Origin: Pseudomonas marginalis
GTDB taxonomy: Bacteria; Pseudomonadota; Gammaproteobacteria; Pseudomonadales; Pseudomonadaceae
Direction of reading: 5' to 3'
Assembly (NCBI RefSeq): GCF_001645105.1
Contig: NZ_LKEG01000053.1
Coordinates: forward strand, 68,253-132,252
Length of the DNA stretch: 64,000 nucleotides
Numbering within the stretch: the stretch's first letter is position 1; every line of letters begins with the position of its first letter. The position numbers and the translations under genes were made by a program. The notes under the pieces are model-generated. The model saw only the letters and a list, made by a program, of their open reading frames with translations, searched no databases and was not told the DNA's origin. This document shows, piece by piece, positions 8,374-16,848 of the stretch.

Positions 8374-9110
8374 TATCAAACGATGACGGTGCCACCGCAC
8401 CCGGTCTTGCCGCGCTCTATGCTGCGCTGGAAGATTATGCCGAGTGCGTGGTGGTCGCCCCCGACCAGGACAAGAGCGGCGCCAGCAGTTCGCTGACGCT
8501 CGACCGTCCGCTGCACCCGCAGGTCCTGGCCAATGGCTTTATCAGCGTGAACGGCACCCCCACCGATTGCGTCCACCTCGCCATCAACAGCCTGCTGGAT
8601 CACGAGCCGGACCTGGTGGTGTCGGGTATCAACCTGGGCGCCAACCTGGGCGATGATGTGCTGTATTCCGGCACCGTGGCGGCGGCCCTTGAAGGGCGCT
8701 TCCTGGGGCGTACCGCATTCGCTTTTTCGTTTGCTTCGCACCAACTGGATAACCTGCCCACTGCGGCGTATTTCGCGCGCAAGCTGGTGGAGGCCCATGC
8801 CACCCTGGACTTGCCGCCGCGCACGGTGCTCAACGTCAATATCCCCAATTTGCCCCTCGATCATATTCGCGGCATCCAGCTGACGCGCCTGGGTCATCGT
8901 GCCCGTGCGGCGGCGCCGTTGAAGGTGGTCGACCCGCGTGGCAAGGAAGGCTATTGGATCGCCGCAGCGGGTGATGCCGAAGATGGCGGTGAGGGCACGG
9001 ACTTTCATGCGGTGATGCAGGGTTATGTGTCGATTACTCCATTGCAATTTGATCGCACCTTCAGTGATGCCTTCAGTGGTCTCGATGGCTGGCTGGAGGG
9101 GCTGCGCTGA
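8361..9110 (+). CDS. surE: 5'/3'-nucleotidase SurE
   Basis: A 249-residue stationary-phase survival phosphatase that removes phosphate from nucleoside monophosphates. The metal-binding N-terminus MRILISNDDG has the Asp8-Asp9 pair, and VSGINLGANLGDDVLYSGTVAAA near residue 90 completes the active site. Length and start agree with the family. It overlaps both truD and pcm, part of the surE-pcm-nlpD-rpoS stationary-phase cluster widely conserved in gammaproteobacteria. Confidence 0.96.
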   Translation: MRILISNDDGATAPGLAALYAALEDYAECVVVAPDQDKSGASSSLTLDRPLHPQVLANGFISVNGTPTDCVHLAINSLLDHEPDLVVSGINLGANLGDDVLYSGTVAAALEGRFLGRTAFAFSFASHQLDNLPTAAYFARKLVEAHATLDLPPRTVLNVNIPNLPLDHIRGIQLTRLGHRARAAAPLKVVDPRGKEGYWIAAAGDAEDGGEGTDFHAVMQGYVSITPLQFDRTFSDAFSGLDGWLEGLR

Positions 9111-9787
9111 TGGGCCGTGAACAAGACGACTTGCTGCGCAGGGGTATCGGGATGACGTCCCAGCGTACCCGTGAACGCTTGATCCAGCGCTTGTACGAAG
9201 AGGGTCTGTCAAACGCCCAAGTGCTGGAAGTGATCCGGCGTACGCCTCGGCACTTGTTTGTCGATGAGGCCTTGGCCCACCGCGCTTATGAAGACACGGC
9301 GCTGCCCATCGGCCATAACCAGACCATTTCCCAGCCGTACATGGTGGCACGCATGAGCGAGCTGCTGCTGGCGGCGGGGCCGTTGGACAAGGTGCTCGAA
9401 ATCGGCACCGGCTCCGGCTACCAGACCGCCGTGCTTGCGCAGTTGGTCGAGCGGGTGTTCTCGGTGGAGCGCATCAAGGTGTTGCAAGACCGCGCCAAGG
9501 AGCGCCTGGTGGAACTGAACCTGCGCAACGTGGTGTTCCGCTGGGGCGATGGCTGGGAAGGTTGGCCGGCGCTGGCGCCGTACAACGGCATCATCGTGAC
9601 TGCGGTGGCCACCGATGTGCCGCAAGCATTGCTCGATCAACTCGCTCCCGGCGGACGCCTGGTGATCCCGGTAGGCTCCGGTGAAGTGCAACAATTGATG
9701 CTCATTATCCGTGAGGACGAAGGTTTTTCCCGGCATGTGCTGGGGGCCGTGCGTTTTGTGCCGTTGCTCAATGGCCCGCTGGCGTGA
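9110..9787 (+). CDS. pcm: Protein-L-isoaspartate O-methyltransferase
   Basis: SAM-dependent repair enzyme that methylates L-isoaspartyl residues in aged proteins. The SAM-binding motif is VLEIGTGSGYQTAVLA (about residues 96-111) and the substrate region is TISQPYMVARM. As given (225 residues) the start overlaps the surE stop (TGATG). A second ATG at 9152 (MTSQRTRERL) with a good aggggt spacing would give 211 residues, the length known in P. aeruginosa; both starts are plausible. Confidence 0.95.
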   Translation: MGREQDDLLRRGIGMTSQRTRERLIQRLYEEGLSNAQVLEVIRRTPRHLFVDEALAHRAYEDTALPIGHNQTISQPYMVARMSELLLAAGPLDKVLEIGTGSGYQTAVLAQLVERVFSVERIKVLQDRAKERLVELNLRNVVFRWGDGWEGWPALAPYNGIIVTAVATDVPQALLDQLAPGGRLVIPVGSGEVQQLMLIIREDEGFSRHVLGAVRFVPLLNGPLA

Positions 9788-9994
9788 TCAATTTTTGCCG
9801 GCGGTGAATTCTGCTGGCGGGGATGTGTCTTACGGCGGGGTCTATTGAGTCAACATGACTGGCACGACGTTTAAACACGCTGAATGATTCGTTTCAGTCG
9901 TGTGCCGGTAAAACTTCAATGCCCAGTTATACTTGCGACATATTTCAAGCCTGATACAGGCATTCATGTTCAGCCACCACAAAGGGAGCGGCGG

Positions 9995-10831
9995 GTGAGT
10001 CTCACAGGTCTTGCGCAGCGTATGAGTAAAACAAGCTTTCATCGACTGGTGCTTGGCCTCGTCTTCAGTTCCGTGTTGGTAGGGTGCTCAAGCTCGCCAA
10101 GCAGCGGGGCGCGGGTGGTAGACCGTAATAACGCCGCACCGCAAAAGCCGACGGTAACCACCGGGCAGTATGTGGTGCGCAAGGGCGATACGATGTTCTC
10201 GATCGCCTTCCGTTATGGCTGGGACTACAAGGCGCTTGCAGCTCGTAACAATATTCCTGTGCCCTACACGATACATCCGGGTCAGACGATCCGTTTCGAT
10301 GGACGTACCGGTTCAGCGCCTACGGCAGTTGTGACAAATACCGGATCTTCGCCCTCGTCCTCAAGCAAGACCACCATCATTACCCGGCCTGCCGGCACCG
10401 CCGCACCGACGGTTGCGAGCAAGCCCGCACCTGCGCCTTTACCGCCCGCCGGGCCCGCGCCGACCGGTTGGGGATGGCCTTCAAATGGAGTGTTGATTGG
10501 AAAATTCTCTTCAAACGGTAGTTTGAATAAAGGCATTGATATCGCCGGGGATTTGGGACAGCCTGTTTTAGCTGCGTCTGATGGGACGGTGGTGTACGCC
10601 GGGAGTGGTTTACGGGGCTACGGCGAGCTGGTCATCATCAAACACAGCGATACCTACGTCAGTGCTTACGGTCACAACCGTAGGCTGTTGGTTCGGGAGG
10701 GGCAGCAGGTCAAAGTCGGACAGACAATTGCCGAAATGGGGTCAACGGGTACAGACCGGGTGAAACTGCACTTTGAGATTCGCCGTCAAGGGAAGCCTGT
10801 AGATCCGCTGCAATTCCTACCCCGTCGTTGA
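9995..10831 (+). CDS. nlpD: LysM/M23-domain lipoprotein NlpD
   Basis: A 278-residue outer-membrane lipoprotein that activates septal amidases during cell separation. The GTG start preceded by aaagggag gives a signal peptide with lipobox LVGCSSS; an ATG at 9884 would put a long non-signal extension in front and is rejected. A LysM domain follows (YVVRKGDTMFSIAFRYGWDYKALAARN), then a Pro/Ala/Ser-rich linker and a C-terminal M23 LytM domain (GIDIAGDLGQPVLAASDGTVVYAG). The domain appears degenerate at the zinc ligands, as expected for an activator rather than an enzyme. In related bacteria the main rpoS promoter lies inside nlpD. Confidence 0.93.
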   Translation: MSLTGLAQRMSKTSFHRLVLGLVFSSVLVGCSSSPSSGARVVDRNNAAPQKPTVTTGQYVVRKGDTMFSIAFRYGWDYKALAARNNIPVPYTIHPGQTIRFDGRTGSAPTAVVTNTGSSPSSSSKTTIITRPAGTAAPTVASKPAPAPLPPAGPAPTGWGWPSNGVLIGKFSSNGSLNKGIDIAGDLGQPVLAASDGTVVYAGSGLRGYGELVIIKHSDTYVSAYGHNRRLLVREGQQVKVGQTIAEMGSTGTDRVKLHFEIRRQGKPVDPLQFLPRR

Positions 10832-10841
10832 TGTGTTGCAC

Positions 10842-10872
10842 AGCCTGTTCCCTCGCGTAGAAGGAACAGGCT
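10842..10872 (+). promoter_or_regulatory. Inverted repeat in the nlpD-rpoS intergenic leader
   Basis: Perfect 10-bp arms (agcctgttcc and ggaacaggct) enclose an 11-base loop, 11 bases after the nlpD stop and 66 bases before the rpoS ATG. There is no T-tract, so it does not look like a terminator. It would form a stable hairpin in any rpoS message started within nlpD. Confidence 0.5.
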
Positions 10873-10937
10873 CCAGCGTTGCCAAGGATAAAGGCGCCGC
10901 TTGAGCTTGAGGTCGAACTCACCAAAGGACTATAACA

Positions 10938-11942
10938 ATGGCTCTCAGTAAAGAAGCGCCGGAGTTTGACATCGACGATGAGGTTCTCCTTATGGAGACC
11001 GGCATCGCTACGGAATCGATGTCGAATGAGGGACCTGCTGTACCTTCAGTTCGCGCCAAATCCAAGAACTCCACCGCGTTAAAGCAACACAAGTACATTG
11101 ACTACACGCGGGCGCTCGATGCGACCCAGCTGTACCTCAATGAAATCGGCTTTTCCCCTCTGCTGACCCCCGAAGAAGAAGTCCATTTTGCGCGCTTGTC
11201 GCAAAAGGGCGATCCGGCTGGGCGCAAGCGCATGATTGAAAGCAACCTGCGCCTGGTGGTGAAAATCGCCCGACGCTATGTCAATCGTGGGCTGTCCCTG
11301 TTGGACTTGATCGAGGAAGGCAACCTGGGCCTGATCCGGGCCGTGGAAAAGTTCGACCCCGAGCGGGGCTTCCGCTTTTCAACCTATGCGACCTGGTGGA
11401 TCCGCCAGACCATCGAACGGGCGATCATGAATCAGACCCGTACGATCCGGTTGCCGATCCATGTGGTCAAAGAGCTTAACGTCTACCTGCGGGCAGCACG
11501 TGAGCTGACCCAAAAACTCGATCACGAACCCTCGCCCGAAGAAATCGCCAACCTGCTGGAGAAACCGGTAGCGGAGGTGAAACGCATGCTCGGCTTAAAC
11601 GAGCGTGTGTCTTCGGTTGACGTCTCGCTGGGTCCGGATTCGGATAAAACCCTGCTGGACACCCTGACGGATGATCGCCCTACAGATCCTTGCGAGCTGT
11701 TGCAGGACGATGATCTTTCCCAAAGTATTGACCAGTGGCTGTCGGAGCTTACGGACAAGCAGCGTGAAGTGGTGATTCGCCGCTTCGGCCTGCGTGGCCA
11801 TGAGAGCAGCACCCTGGAGGATGTAGGCCTGGAGATCGGTCTGACCCGTGAGCGGGTGCGACAAATCCAGGTGGAAGGGCTCAAGCGCTTGCGTGAGATC
11901 CTGGAGAAGAATGGCTTGTCGAGTGAGTCGTTGTTCCAGTAA
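10938..11942 (+). CDS. rpoS: RNA polymerase sigma factor RpoS (sigma-38)
   Basis: Stationary-phase and general stress sigma factor, 334 residues. Sigma region 1.2 (DATQLYLNEIGFSPLLTPEEE), region 2 (RLVVKIARRYVNRGLSLLDLIEEGNLGLIRAVEKF and FSTYATWWIRQTIERAI), region 3 and region 4 with the helix-turn-helix ESSTLEDVGLEIGLTRERVRQIQ are all intact. The ribosome-binding site is aaagga. It follows nlpD, the standard location. It is frequently mutated in laboratory strains, but here the frame is complete. Confidence 0.98.
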   Translation: MALSKEAPEFDIDDEVLLMETGIATESMSNEGPAVPSVRAKSKNSTALKQHKYIDYTRALDATQLYLNEIGFSPLLTPEEEVHFARLSQKGDPAGRKRMIESNLRLVVKIARRYVNRGLSLLDLIEEGNLGLIRAVEKFDPERGFRFSTYATWWIRQTIERAIMNQTRTIRLPIHVVKELNVYLRAARELTQKLDHEPSPEEIANLLEKPVAEVKRMLGLNERVSSVDVSLGPDSDKTLLDTLTDDRPTDPCELLQDDDLSQSIDQWLSELTDKQREVVIRRFGLRGHESSTLEDVGLEIGLTRERVRQIQVEGLKRLREILEKNGLSSESLFQ

Positions 11943-11963
11943 GCAACGCCGCTTGAATGCTTG

Positions 11964-12058
11964 AATGTGGGAGGGGGCTTGCTCCCGATGGCAATCGTTC
12001 AGTCACTGGATGTATCGACTGACCCACCGCCATCGGGAGCAAGCCCCCTCCCACATTT
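11964..12058. repeat. REPIN, family A, between rpoS and the cold-shock gene
   Basis: Two near-perfect inverted REP units (aatgtgggagggggcttgct and its complement) are separated by about 37 bases. The arms run through cccgatggc/gccatcggg. It lies between convergent genes. Confidence 0.9.
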
Positions 12059-12087
12059 TTTGTGCCCGGTGTTACCAAATCCCAGGC

Positions 12088-12122
12088 ATAAAAAAACCCC
12101 GCTTTTAAGGGCGGGGTCTTTT
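12088..12122. terminator. Bidirectional intrinsic terminator
   Basis: A GC stem (ccccgc/gcgggg, with cc-gg extension) around a short AT loop is flanked by an A-run on the left and a T-run on the right. On the minus strand it ends with seven T residues directly after the cold-shock gene; on the plus strand it can terminate the rpoS transcript. Confidence 0.85.
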
Positions 12123-12140
12123 CGACTAAGTCAGTACAAG

Positions 12141-12350
12141 TTAGATAACTTGAACTTCTTCAGCTTGCATGCCTTTCTGACCGCGGGTAGCGATGAAAGA
12201 AACCTGTTGGCCTTCTTTCAGGCTTTTGAAGCCGTCGGATTGGATAGCTTTGAAGTGAACGAACAGGTCGTCACCGGATTGTGGAGTGATGAAGCCGAAG
12301 CCTTTTTCATCGTTGAACCACTTAACGGTACCAGTTTGGCGATTAGACAT
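12141..12350 (-). CDS. Cold-shock protein (CspA family)
   Basis: A 69-residue single-domain RNA-binding protein with the OB fold. RNP1 (KGFGFITPQ) and RNP2 (DLFVHFKAI) motifs are both intact, as is the N-terminal TGTVKWFNDEKG. It likely acts as an RNA chaperone; cold induction cannot be judged from sequence alone, although the leader is long. The ribosome-binding site aaggag is 7 bases upstream. The number of Csp paralogues in pseudomonads prevents a firm gene symbol (capA/cspA/cspD are all used). Confidence 0.95.
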   Translation of the reverse strand: MSNRQTGTVKWFNDEKGFGFITPQSGDDLFVHFKAIQSDGFKSLKEGQQVSFIATRGQKGMQAEEVQVI

Positions 12351-12739
12351 GGTGTATCTCCTTGGACAAAGTTAACTGCGACTCAGGAAAAGCCCTGGCC
12401 GAGACTGAGTGCAAAGAGCAGGAAAAATTCTTGGAGATGGTTGGATCGAAATTCAACATATCGTGTAGAGATTCTCAGTGACACAAGCAGCACAGTGGCG
12501 CCACCTTAACCCTTTTTCCGGAACGTGCCAATGGTATTTCCGAAGGTTTCTCTAAATTCGTGACTGACGGTGGTATCCACGGTCGCCCTGCGCGGCAATA
12601 TGAACCCCGGCCCCGCTGGCTGCGGCTTATAGCCGCCGGCGCATTCATCAAGAAAAGCCTTGTGACCTTTGAACCCCAACGCCGGCCCCGGTAAGATGCC
12701 CCACAGTATTTTTCCACCTCGCTATTCAGGACACCCGCC
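12351..12739. other. Divergent intergenic region, cold-shock leader and dcd promoter
   Basis: This 389-base gap separates the cold-shock gene from dcd, transcribed away from each other. On the cold-shock side an inverted repeat (actcag at 12381-12386 and ctgagt at 12405-12410) lies within the probable 5' leader. The dcd side is GC-rich and I see no convincing coding region; a minus-strand open frame across the dcd start looks like a composition artefact. Confidence 0.5.
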
Positions 12740-13306
12740 ATGAGCATCAAATCGGACAAGTGGATTCGCCGCATGGCGCAAGAGCACGGCATGATCGAAC
12801 CGTTCGTTGAGCGGCAGATTCGTGGCGAAGGCGACGAACGTGTGATTTCGTACGGGGTTTCCAGCTACGGCTACGACGTACGTTGCGCCGATGAATTCAA
12901 GGTGTTCACCAACATCAACTCGGCGATCGTCGATCCGAAGAACTTCGACGAGAAGAGCTTCGTCGACGTTAAGAGCGACGTGTGCATCATTCCGCCCAAC
13001 TCCTTCGCCCTGGCGCGCACCGTGGAGTTCTTCCGTATTCCCCGTGACGTGCTGACCATCTGCCTGGGTAAGAGCACCTACGCGCGTTGCGGCATCATCG
13101 TCAACGTGACGCCACTTGAACCCGAGTGGGAAGGCCATGTGACCCTGGAGTTCTCCAACACCACCACCTTGCCGGCGAAGATCTATGCCAACGAAGGTGT
13201 GGCGCAGATGCTGTTCCTGCAGTCCGATGAGGCGTGTGAAGTGTCCTATAAGGACCGCGCAGGCAAGTACCAGGGCCAGCGCGGCGTCACCCTCCCACGC
13301 GCTTGA
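12740..13306 (+). CDS. dcd: dCTP deaminase
   Basis: A 188-residue enzyme that deaminates dCTP to dUTP, the main source of dUMP for thymidylate in Gram-negative bacteria. Family signatures are SYGVSSYGYDVRCADEFKVF near residue 37, the nucleotide-binding CLGKSTYARCGIIVNVTPLEPEWEGHVTLEFSN with the catalytic Glu of EPEWEGH, and the C-terminal YQGQRGVTLPR lid. Full length, with the conventional MSIKSDKWIRRMA start. Confidence 0.97.
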   Translation: MSIKSDKWIRRMAQEHGMIEPFVERQIRGEGDERVISYGVSSYGYDVRCADEFKVFTNINSAIVDPKNFDEKSFVDVKSDVCIIPPNSFALARTVEFFRIPRDVLTICLGKSTYARCGIIVNVTPLEPEWEGHVTLEFSNTTTLPAKIYANEGVAQMLFLQSDEACEVSYKDRAGKYQGQRGVTLPRA

Positions 13307-13369
13307 TCGAAAGGTCTTACGCGTAAAGGGAATTAGTCTGCGGAAAATGACTCTATCTAGGTGTACTGC

Positions 13370-13394
13370 CTCGGTGCGTGTAAAACGCACCGAG
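13370..13394 (+). promoter_or_regulatory. Stem-loop in the leader of the small gene at 13415
   Basis: A perfect 10-bp stem (ctcggtgcgt paired with acgcaccgag) with a 5-base loop gtaaa sits 64 bases after dcd and ends 20 bases before the next start codon, just ahead of its gaggag ribosome-binding site. No T-tract follows. It could end the dcd message weakly or control the small gene. Confidence 0.5.
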
Positions 13395-13414
13395 CCACGC
13401 TTGAGGAGTACCTT

Positions 13415-13627
13415 ATGAAGATCGACCCGCGAATCAGCGCAGAACTTGCCCGGCTTGAACCCAACCAGATTGGCGTTCTGGCCTGGTCCTTGATGGCAAA
13501 CCCTGCATTTGAAGGTGGCGTCCCTGGACAACCGGATCCAGACCCTGCGCCCGGCCAGCCCGAGCAGCCCGACGAGCAAGGGGTGCCAACCCTTCCAGAC
13601 GAGCCGCCACCCGCTCCCGTTGCTTGA
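13415..13627 (+). CDS. Small protein of unknown function with Pro/Asp-rich tail
   Basis: A 70-residue open frame with a clear gaggagt ribosome-binding site 8 bases before the ATG. The first 35 residues (MKIDPRISAELARLEPNQIG...) look like a compact folded or amphipathic segment; the rest is a low-complexity tail rich in Pro, Asp, Glu and Gln. There is no signal peptide or membrane segment. I do not recognise the family. The well-placed ribosome-binding site and the structured leader support it as real. Confidence 0.65.
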   Translation: MKIDPRISAELARLEPNQIGVLAWSLMANPAFEGGVPGQPDPDPAPGQPEQPDEQGVPTLPDEPPPAPVA

Positions 13628-13660
13628 TGCCAGGCAGCAGGTTGGGAAATGGTCAGTCCC

Positions 13661-14311
13661 TCAGCGTACTGGCCATACTTCCTGATCGCCGATCACAAAA
13701 AGTTGGTGATCTTCTCGCTGTTCCACCGCATACCCCCCTGTAAACGCCCCAAACGCCGGCAGCAAGCTGACCCGCGTACCGATCTGAAAGCACGGCAGCC
13801 GCAAACTCTGCCGGCCTTTGCCGCGCAAGCGATACACCGGATGCACATGCCCCGCCAGGACATGATGGCTGGGATGGGCGTGCGGTTCATGCTGCAGGGC
13901 GAAAGGGCCCATCAGCAGCGGCTCCGGGACAACCTCAATCCTCAAGTCGACAGGCGGGTCACCCGCGCGCTTATCGTGATTGCCGCGAATCAACGTCATC
14001 GGCAGGTCAGGGGTAAGCGCTCGCCAGGCTCTCAGCGCGCTCAGCGTTCCACTGGCGTGAGACCCTGGGCCGTGCAGGAAATCGCCGAGAAAGATCACCT
14101 GCGCGCACGGTAGGGCCGAGAGCAATCGATCCAGACGCTGTAAGTTCTCGCTCGTGGTGCCTTGCGGCACCGGCTGGCCCAGGCTGCGATACGCCGACGC
14201 CTTGCCGAAATGCGCATCGGCAATCAACAGGCAGCGGCGCGCCGGCCAATACACCGCCTTGTCTGCCAGCAACCACAATTCTTCTCCCTCAAGCCTCACC
14301 GAACACACCAT
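13661..14311 (-). CDS. pdeM: Ligase-associated DNA endonuclease (metallophosphoesterase, PdeM/MPE type)
   Basis: A 216-residue calcineurin-like phosphoesterase of the MPE family encoded with Lhr helicase, DNA ligase and MBL exonuclease genes; the family is known as a manganese-dependent single-strand DNA endonuclease. All metal-ligand motifs are present: DAHFGK (Asp32, His34), GDFLHG (Asp77), RGNHD (Asn111, His112) and GHVH (154-157). It starts at the helicase stop (1-base overlap), so the two are translated as a unit. The role is inferred to be nucleic-acid repair. Confidence 0.9.
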   Translation of the reverse strand: MVCSVRLEGEELWLLADKAVYWPARRCLLIADAHFGKASAYRSLGQPVPQGTTSENLQRLDRLLSALPCAQVIFLGDFLHGPGSHASGTLSALRAWRALTPDLPMTLIRGNHDKRAGDPPVDLRIEVVPEPLLMGPFALQHEPHAHPSHHVLAGHVHPVYRLRGKGRQSLRLPCFQIGTRVSLLPAFGAFTGGYAVEQREDHQLFVIGDQEVWPVR

Positions 14312-16791
14312 CAGCGCTTCCCGTTATCCGCGACTTTTTCCAAATCCTTGACCATTCGCGCAATACGCTCCGAGAGTTTTTCCGAGCTCATGCTTTCGCG
14401 CATCCGCTCAACCAGCAACGGAAAGGCCAAAGGCGTAGGCCGTTCGATCACGTGCACGTCCAATTGCAGCGTCGCCATGTGCAGCAATGTCTCCTCCAGC
14501 CGACGAATATCCAGTTCATCACGCAAGACTTCTTCCCCGGCCTGCGTCAGCAACAGGTTCTGTGGGTCATATTGCTTGAATACCTCGAAGAACAACCCGC
14601 TGGAGGCCTGTACCTGGCGTGTACTTTTCGGCGCGCCGGGGTAGCCGGCAAACACCAGCCCGGCGATCCGTGCGATTTCACGAAAACGCCGCAGGGCCAG
14701 CTCTCCGGCATTCAGGCTGGCCGCCACATCGTGCAGCAGGTGTTCTGGCCCCAGCAGTGTCGGGTCCAGCAACTCCGGCCACTCCACCTCGGTGGCACTC
14801 AGTAGCTCCAGCCCATAATCGTTGACCGCAATCGAGAAAGTCACAGGCTGCCGCTGGCTGACCCGCCACGCCAGCAGGCTCGCCAGCCCCAAGTGCACCT
14901 GGCGCCCGGCGAACGGATAAAGAAACAGGTGCCACCCCTCCCGCGATTTCAGGGCTTCGGCCAGCAAGTGCTTGCGCGTCGGCAAGCCGGACCAGCGCAA
15001 CTGCGTCTGCAACAGGGGTTGCACCGCCTGCATCTCCGGGCCGTCGTAGTGCCCATGCGCCGCCGCATCAAAACGTTCCACCACCGCCTGGGCCAGCTCA
15101 TTGGAAAGGGGCATGCGCCCGCCATTCCAACGCGGTACGGCGGCCTTTTTCGCGGTGCTGCGCCGCACATAAGCGGTCATGTTTTCCACGCGCACCAGTT
15201 CCAGCAAACGTCCGGCAAACAGGAAGCCGTCGCCGGGTTTGAGCCGGGCGATAAACCCTTCCTCGACACTGCCCAGATTCTTGCCACCACCGCCCTTGCT
15301 CCAGTATTTCAAATGGATACTCGCGTCACTGACGATAGTGCCCACGCTCATCCGATGACGGCGTGCCAGCCGCGCATCGGGTACGCGCCAGATGCCGTGC
15401 TCGTCCGGCTCCACGCGGCGGTAATCCGGGTAAGCGGTCAGCGACAGACCGCCATGGCGCACAAACCCCAGCGCCCAGGCCCAGTCTGCATCCGTCAGCT
15501 CGCGATACGCCCAGGCGCCACGTACTTCCGTCAGCAGCGCATCCGGCGTAAAGCCACCGCCCAGGGCCATGCTCACCAAATGTTGTACGAGCACATCCAA
15601 GGGTTTGTGAGGCGATTCCCGCGCTTCGATACGCCGCTGGGCAATCGCATCCTGAGCGGCGGCGGCTTCCACCAGTTCCAGGCTGTGGGTCGGCACCAAC
15701 GTCACCCGCGACGGCCGTCCCGGTACATGCCCTGAACGTCCGGCACGCTGCATCAGGCGCGCCACACCCTTGGCCGAGCCAATCTGCAGCACCCGCTCCA
15801 CCGGCAGAAAATCCACCCCCAGGTCCAGGCTGGACGTACACACCACCGCCTTGAGCTGGCCGTCTTTGAGCGCCCGCTCCACCCAGTCGCGGGTCTCGCG
15901 TGACAGCGAGCCATGGTGCAGGGCGATCACCCCGGCCCAATCGGGGCGGGCGTCCAGCAGCGCCTGGTACCAGATTTCCGATTGCGCCCGTGTATTGGTA
16001 AACACCAGGCAACTGCGGCTGGCGTCGACCTCGGCCACCACTTGGGGCAACATTTTCAAGCCGATATGCCCGGCCCAGGGAAAGCGCTCGGCAACAGGCG
16101 GCAGCAAGGTGTCGACTTCCAGCCGCTTGACCGTTTGCCCCTGCACATTGATCCCACCGCCTTGTGGGACCAAAACTTCCAGGGCGTGGGATTGGTTGCC
16201 CAAGGTCGCCGAAATGCCCCACACCATCAATTCCGGATGCCAACGCCGCAGCCGCGCCAGCGCCAGTTGCAACTGCACGCCGCGCTTGTTGCCTATCAAT
16301 TCATGCCATTCATCCACGACCACCATGCGCAGGTGCGCAAGGCTCGCTTCGCTGTCGGCGCGGGCGAGCATCAAGGTCAGGCTTTCCGGGGTGGTGACCA
16401 GTGCGGTGGGTTGGCGACGGGTCTGACGGGCGCGCTCGCTGCTGCTGGTATCGCCGGTACGCAGGCCGATGCTCCAGGGGATCTGTAAAGCCTCAAGCGG
16501 TGCTTCGAGGGCGCGCGCAGTGTCGGCCGCAAGGGCTCGCATGGGCGTGATCCACAGCACCGTCAGCGGTTCGGCGGCTGGTTTGCGCTTACCCGTCACA
16601 GGCGGGCGAGTGAGGGCGAAGCGATTAAGCGCCGCAAACCACAGCGCGTAGGTTTTACCCGCGCCGGTACTGGCATGCAGCAATCCTGACCGGCCGTCCT
16701 TGACCGCCGCCCACACGTCTTTTTGAAAGGCGAACGGCTTCCAGCCTTTGGCGGCAAACCATTGTTTGGCGAAGTCGATGGGTTTTGCCAT
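14311..16791 (-). CDS. Ligase-associated DEXH-box DNA helicase (Lhr core type)
   Basis: An 826-residue superfamily 2 helicase of the Lhr-core type. Motif I is ASTGAGKT (residues 40-47), motif II is DEWH (160-163), motif III SATLGN follows, and motif VI is QRAGRSGHVPGRPSR near residue 350, followed by the winged-helix and Lhr beta-barrel region. The length fits the bacterial Lhr core without the large C-terminal extension. It is paired with pdeM downstream and belongs to the same repair set as the ligase and exonuclease at 21.2-23.9 kb, from which it is separated by an ABC transporter operon. Confidence 0.92.
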   Translation of the reverse strand: MAKPIDFAKQWFAAKGWKPFAFQKDVWAAVKDGRSGLLHASTGAGKTYALWFAALNRFALTRPPVTGKRKPAAEPLTVLWITPMRALAADTARALEAPLEALQIPWSIGLRTGDTSSSERARQTRRQPTALVTTPESLTLMLARADSEASLAHLRMVVVDEWHELIGNKRGVQLQLALARLRRWHPELMVWGISATLGNQSHALEVLVPQGGGINVQGQTVKRLEVDTLLPPVAERFPWAGHIGLKMLPQVVAEVDASRSCLVFTNTRAQSEIWYQALLDARPDWAGVIALHHGSLSRETRDWVERALKDGQLKAVVCTSSLDLGVDFLPVERVLQIGSAKGVARLMQRAGRSGHVPGRPSRVTLVPTHSLELVEAAAAQDAIAQRRIEARESPHKPLDVLVQHLVSMALGGGFTPDALLTEVRGAWAYRELTDADWAWALGFVRHGGLSLTAYPDYRRVEPDEHGIWRVPDARLARRHRMSVGTIVSDASIHLKYWSKGGGGKNLGSVEEGFIARLKPGDGFLFAGRLLELVRVENMTAYVRRSTAKKAAVPRWNGGRMPLSNELAQAVVERFDAAAHGHYDGPEMQAVQPLLQTQLRWSGLPTRKHLLAEALKSREGWHLFLYPFAGRQVHLGLASLLAWRVSQRQPVTFSIAVNDYGLELLSATEVEWPELLDPTLLGPEHLLHDVAASLNAGELALRRFREIARIAGLVFAGYPGAPKSTRQVQASSGLFFEVFKQYDPQNLLLTQAGEEVLRDELDIRRLEETLLHMATLQLDVHVIERPTPLAFPLLVERMRESMSSEKLSERIARMVKDLEKVADNGKR

Positions 16792-16804
16792 ACGGCGGCT
16801 GACA

Positions 16805-16837
16805 CTCTGGAAGGCCTATTCCACAGACCTTCCAGAG
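16805..16837 (-). terminator. Hairpin after the amino-acid transporter operon
   Basis: Perfect 10-bp arms (ctctggaagg and ccttccagag) around a 13-base loop lie between the aotP-like stop and the helicase start on the minus strand. There is no strong T-tract, so it may be only a partial terminator and transcription could read into the helicase gene. Confidence 0.55.
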
Positions 16838-16848
16838 CGGGCAAAGGT

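Noticed and set aside
12475..12792. A minus-strand frame across the cspA-dcd gap
   Set aside because: It overlaps the start of dcd, is rich in Arg, Ser and Cys, and has no convincing start signal.
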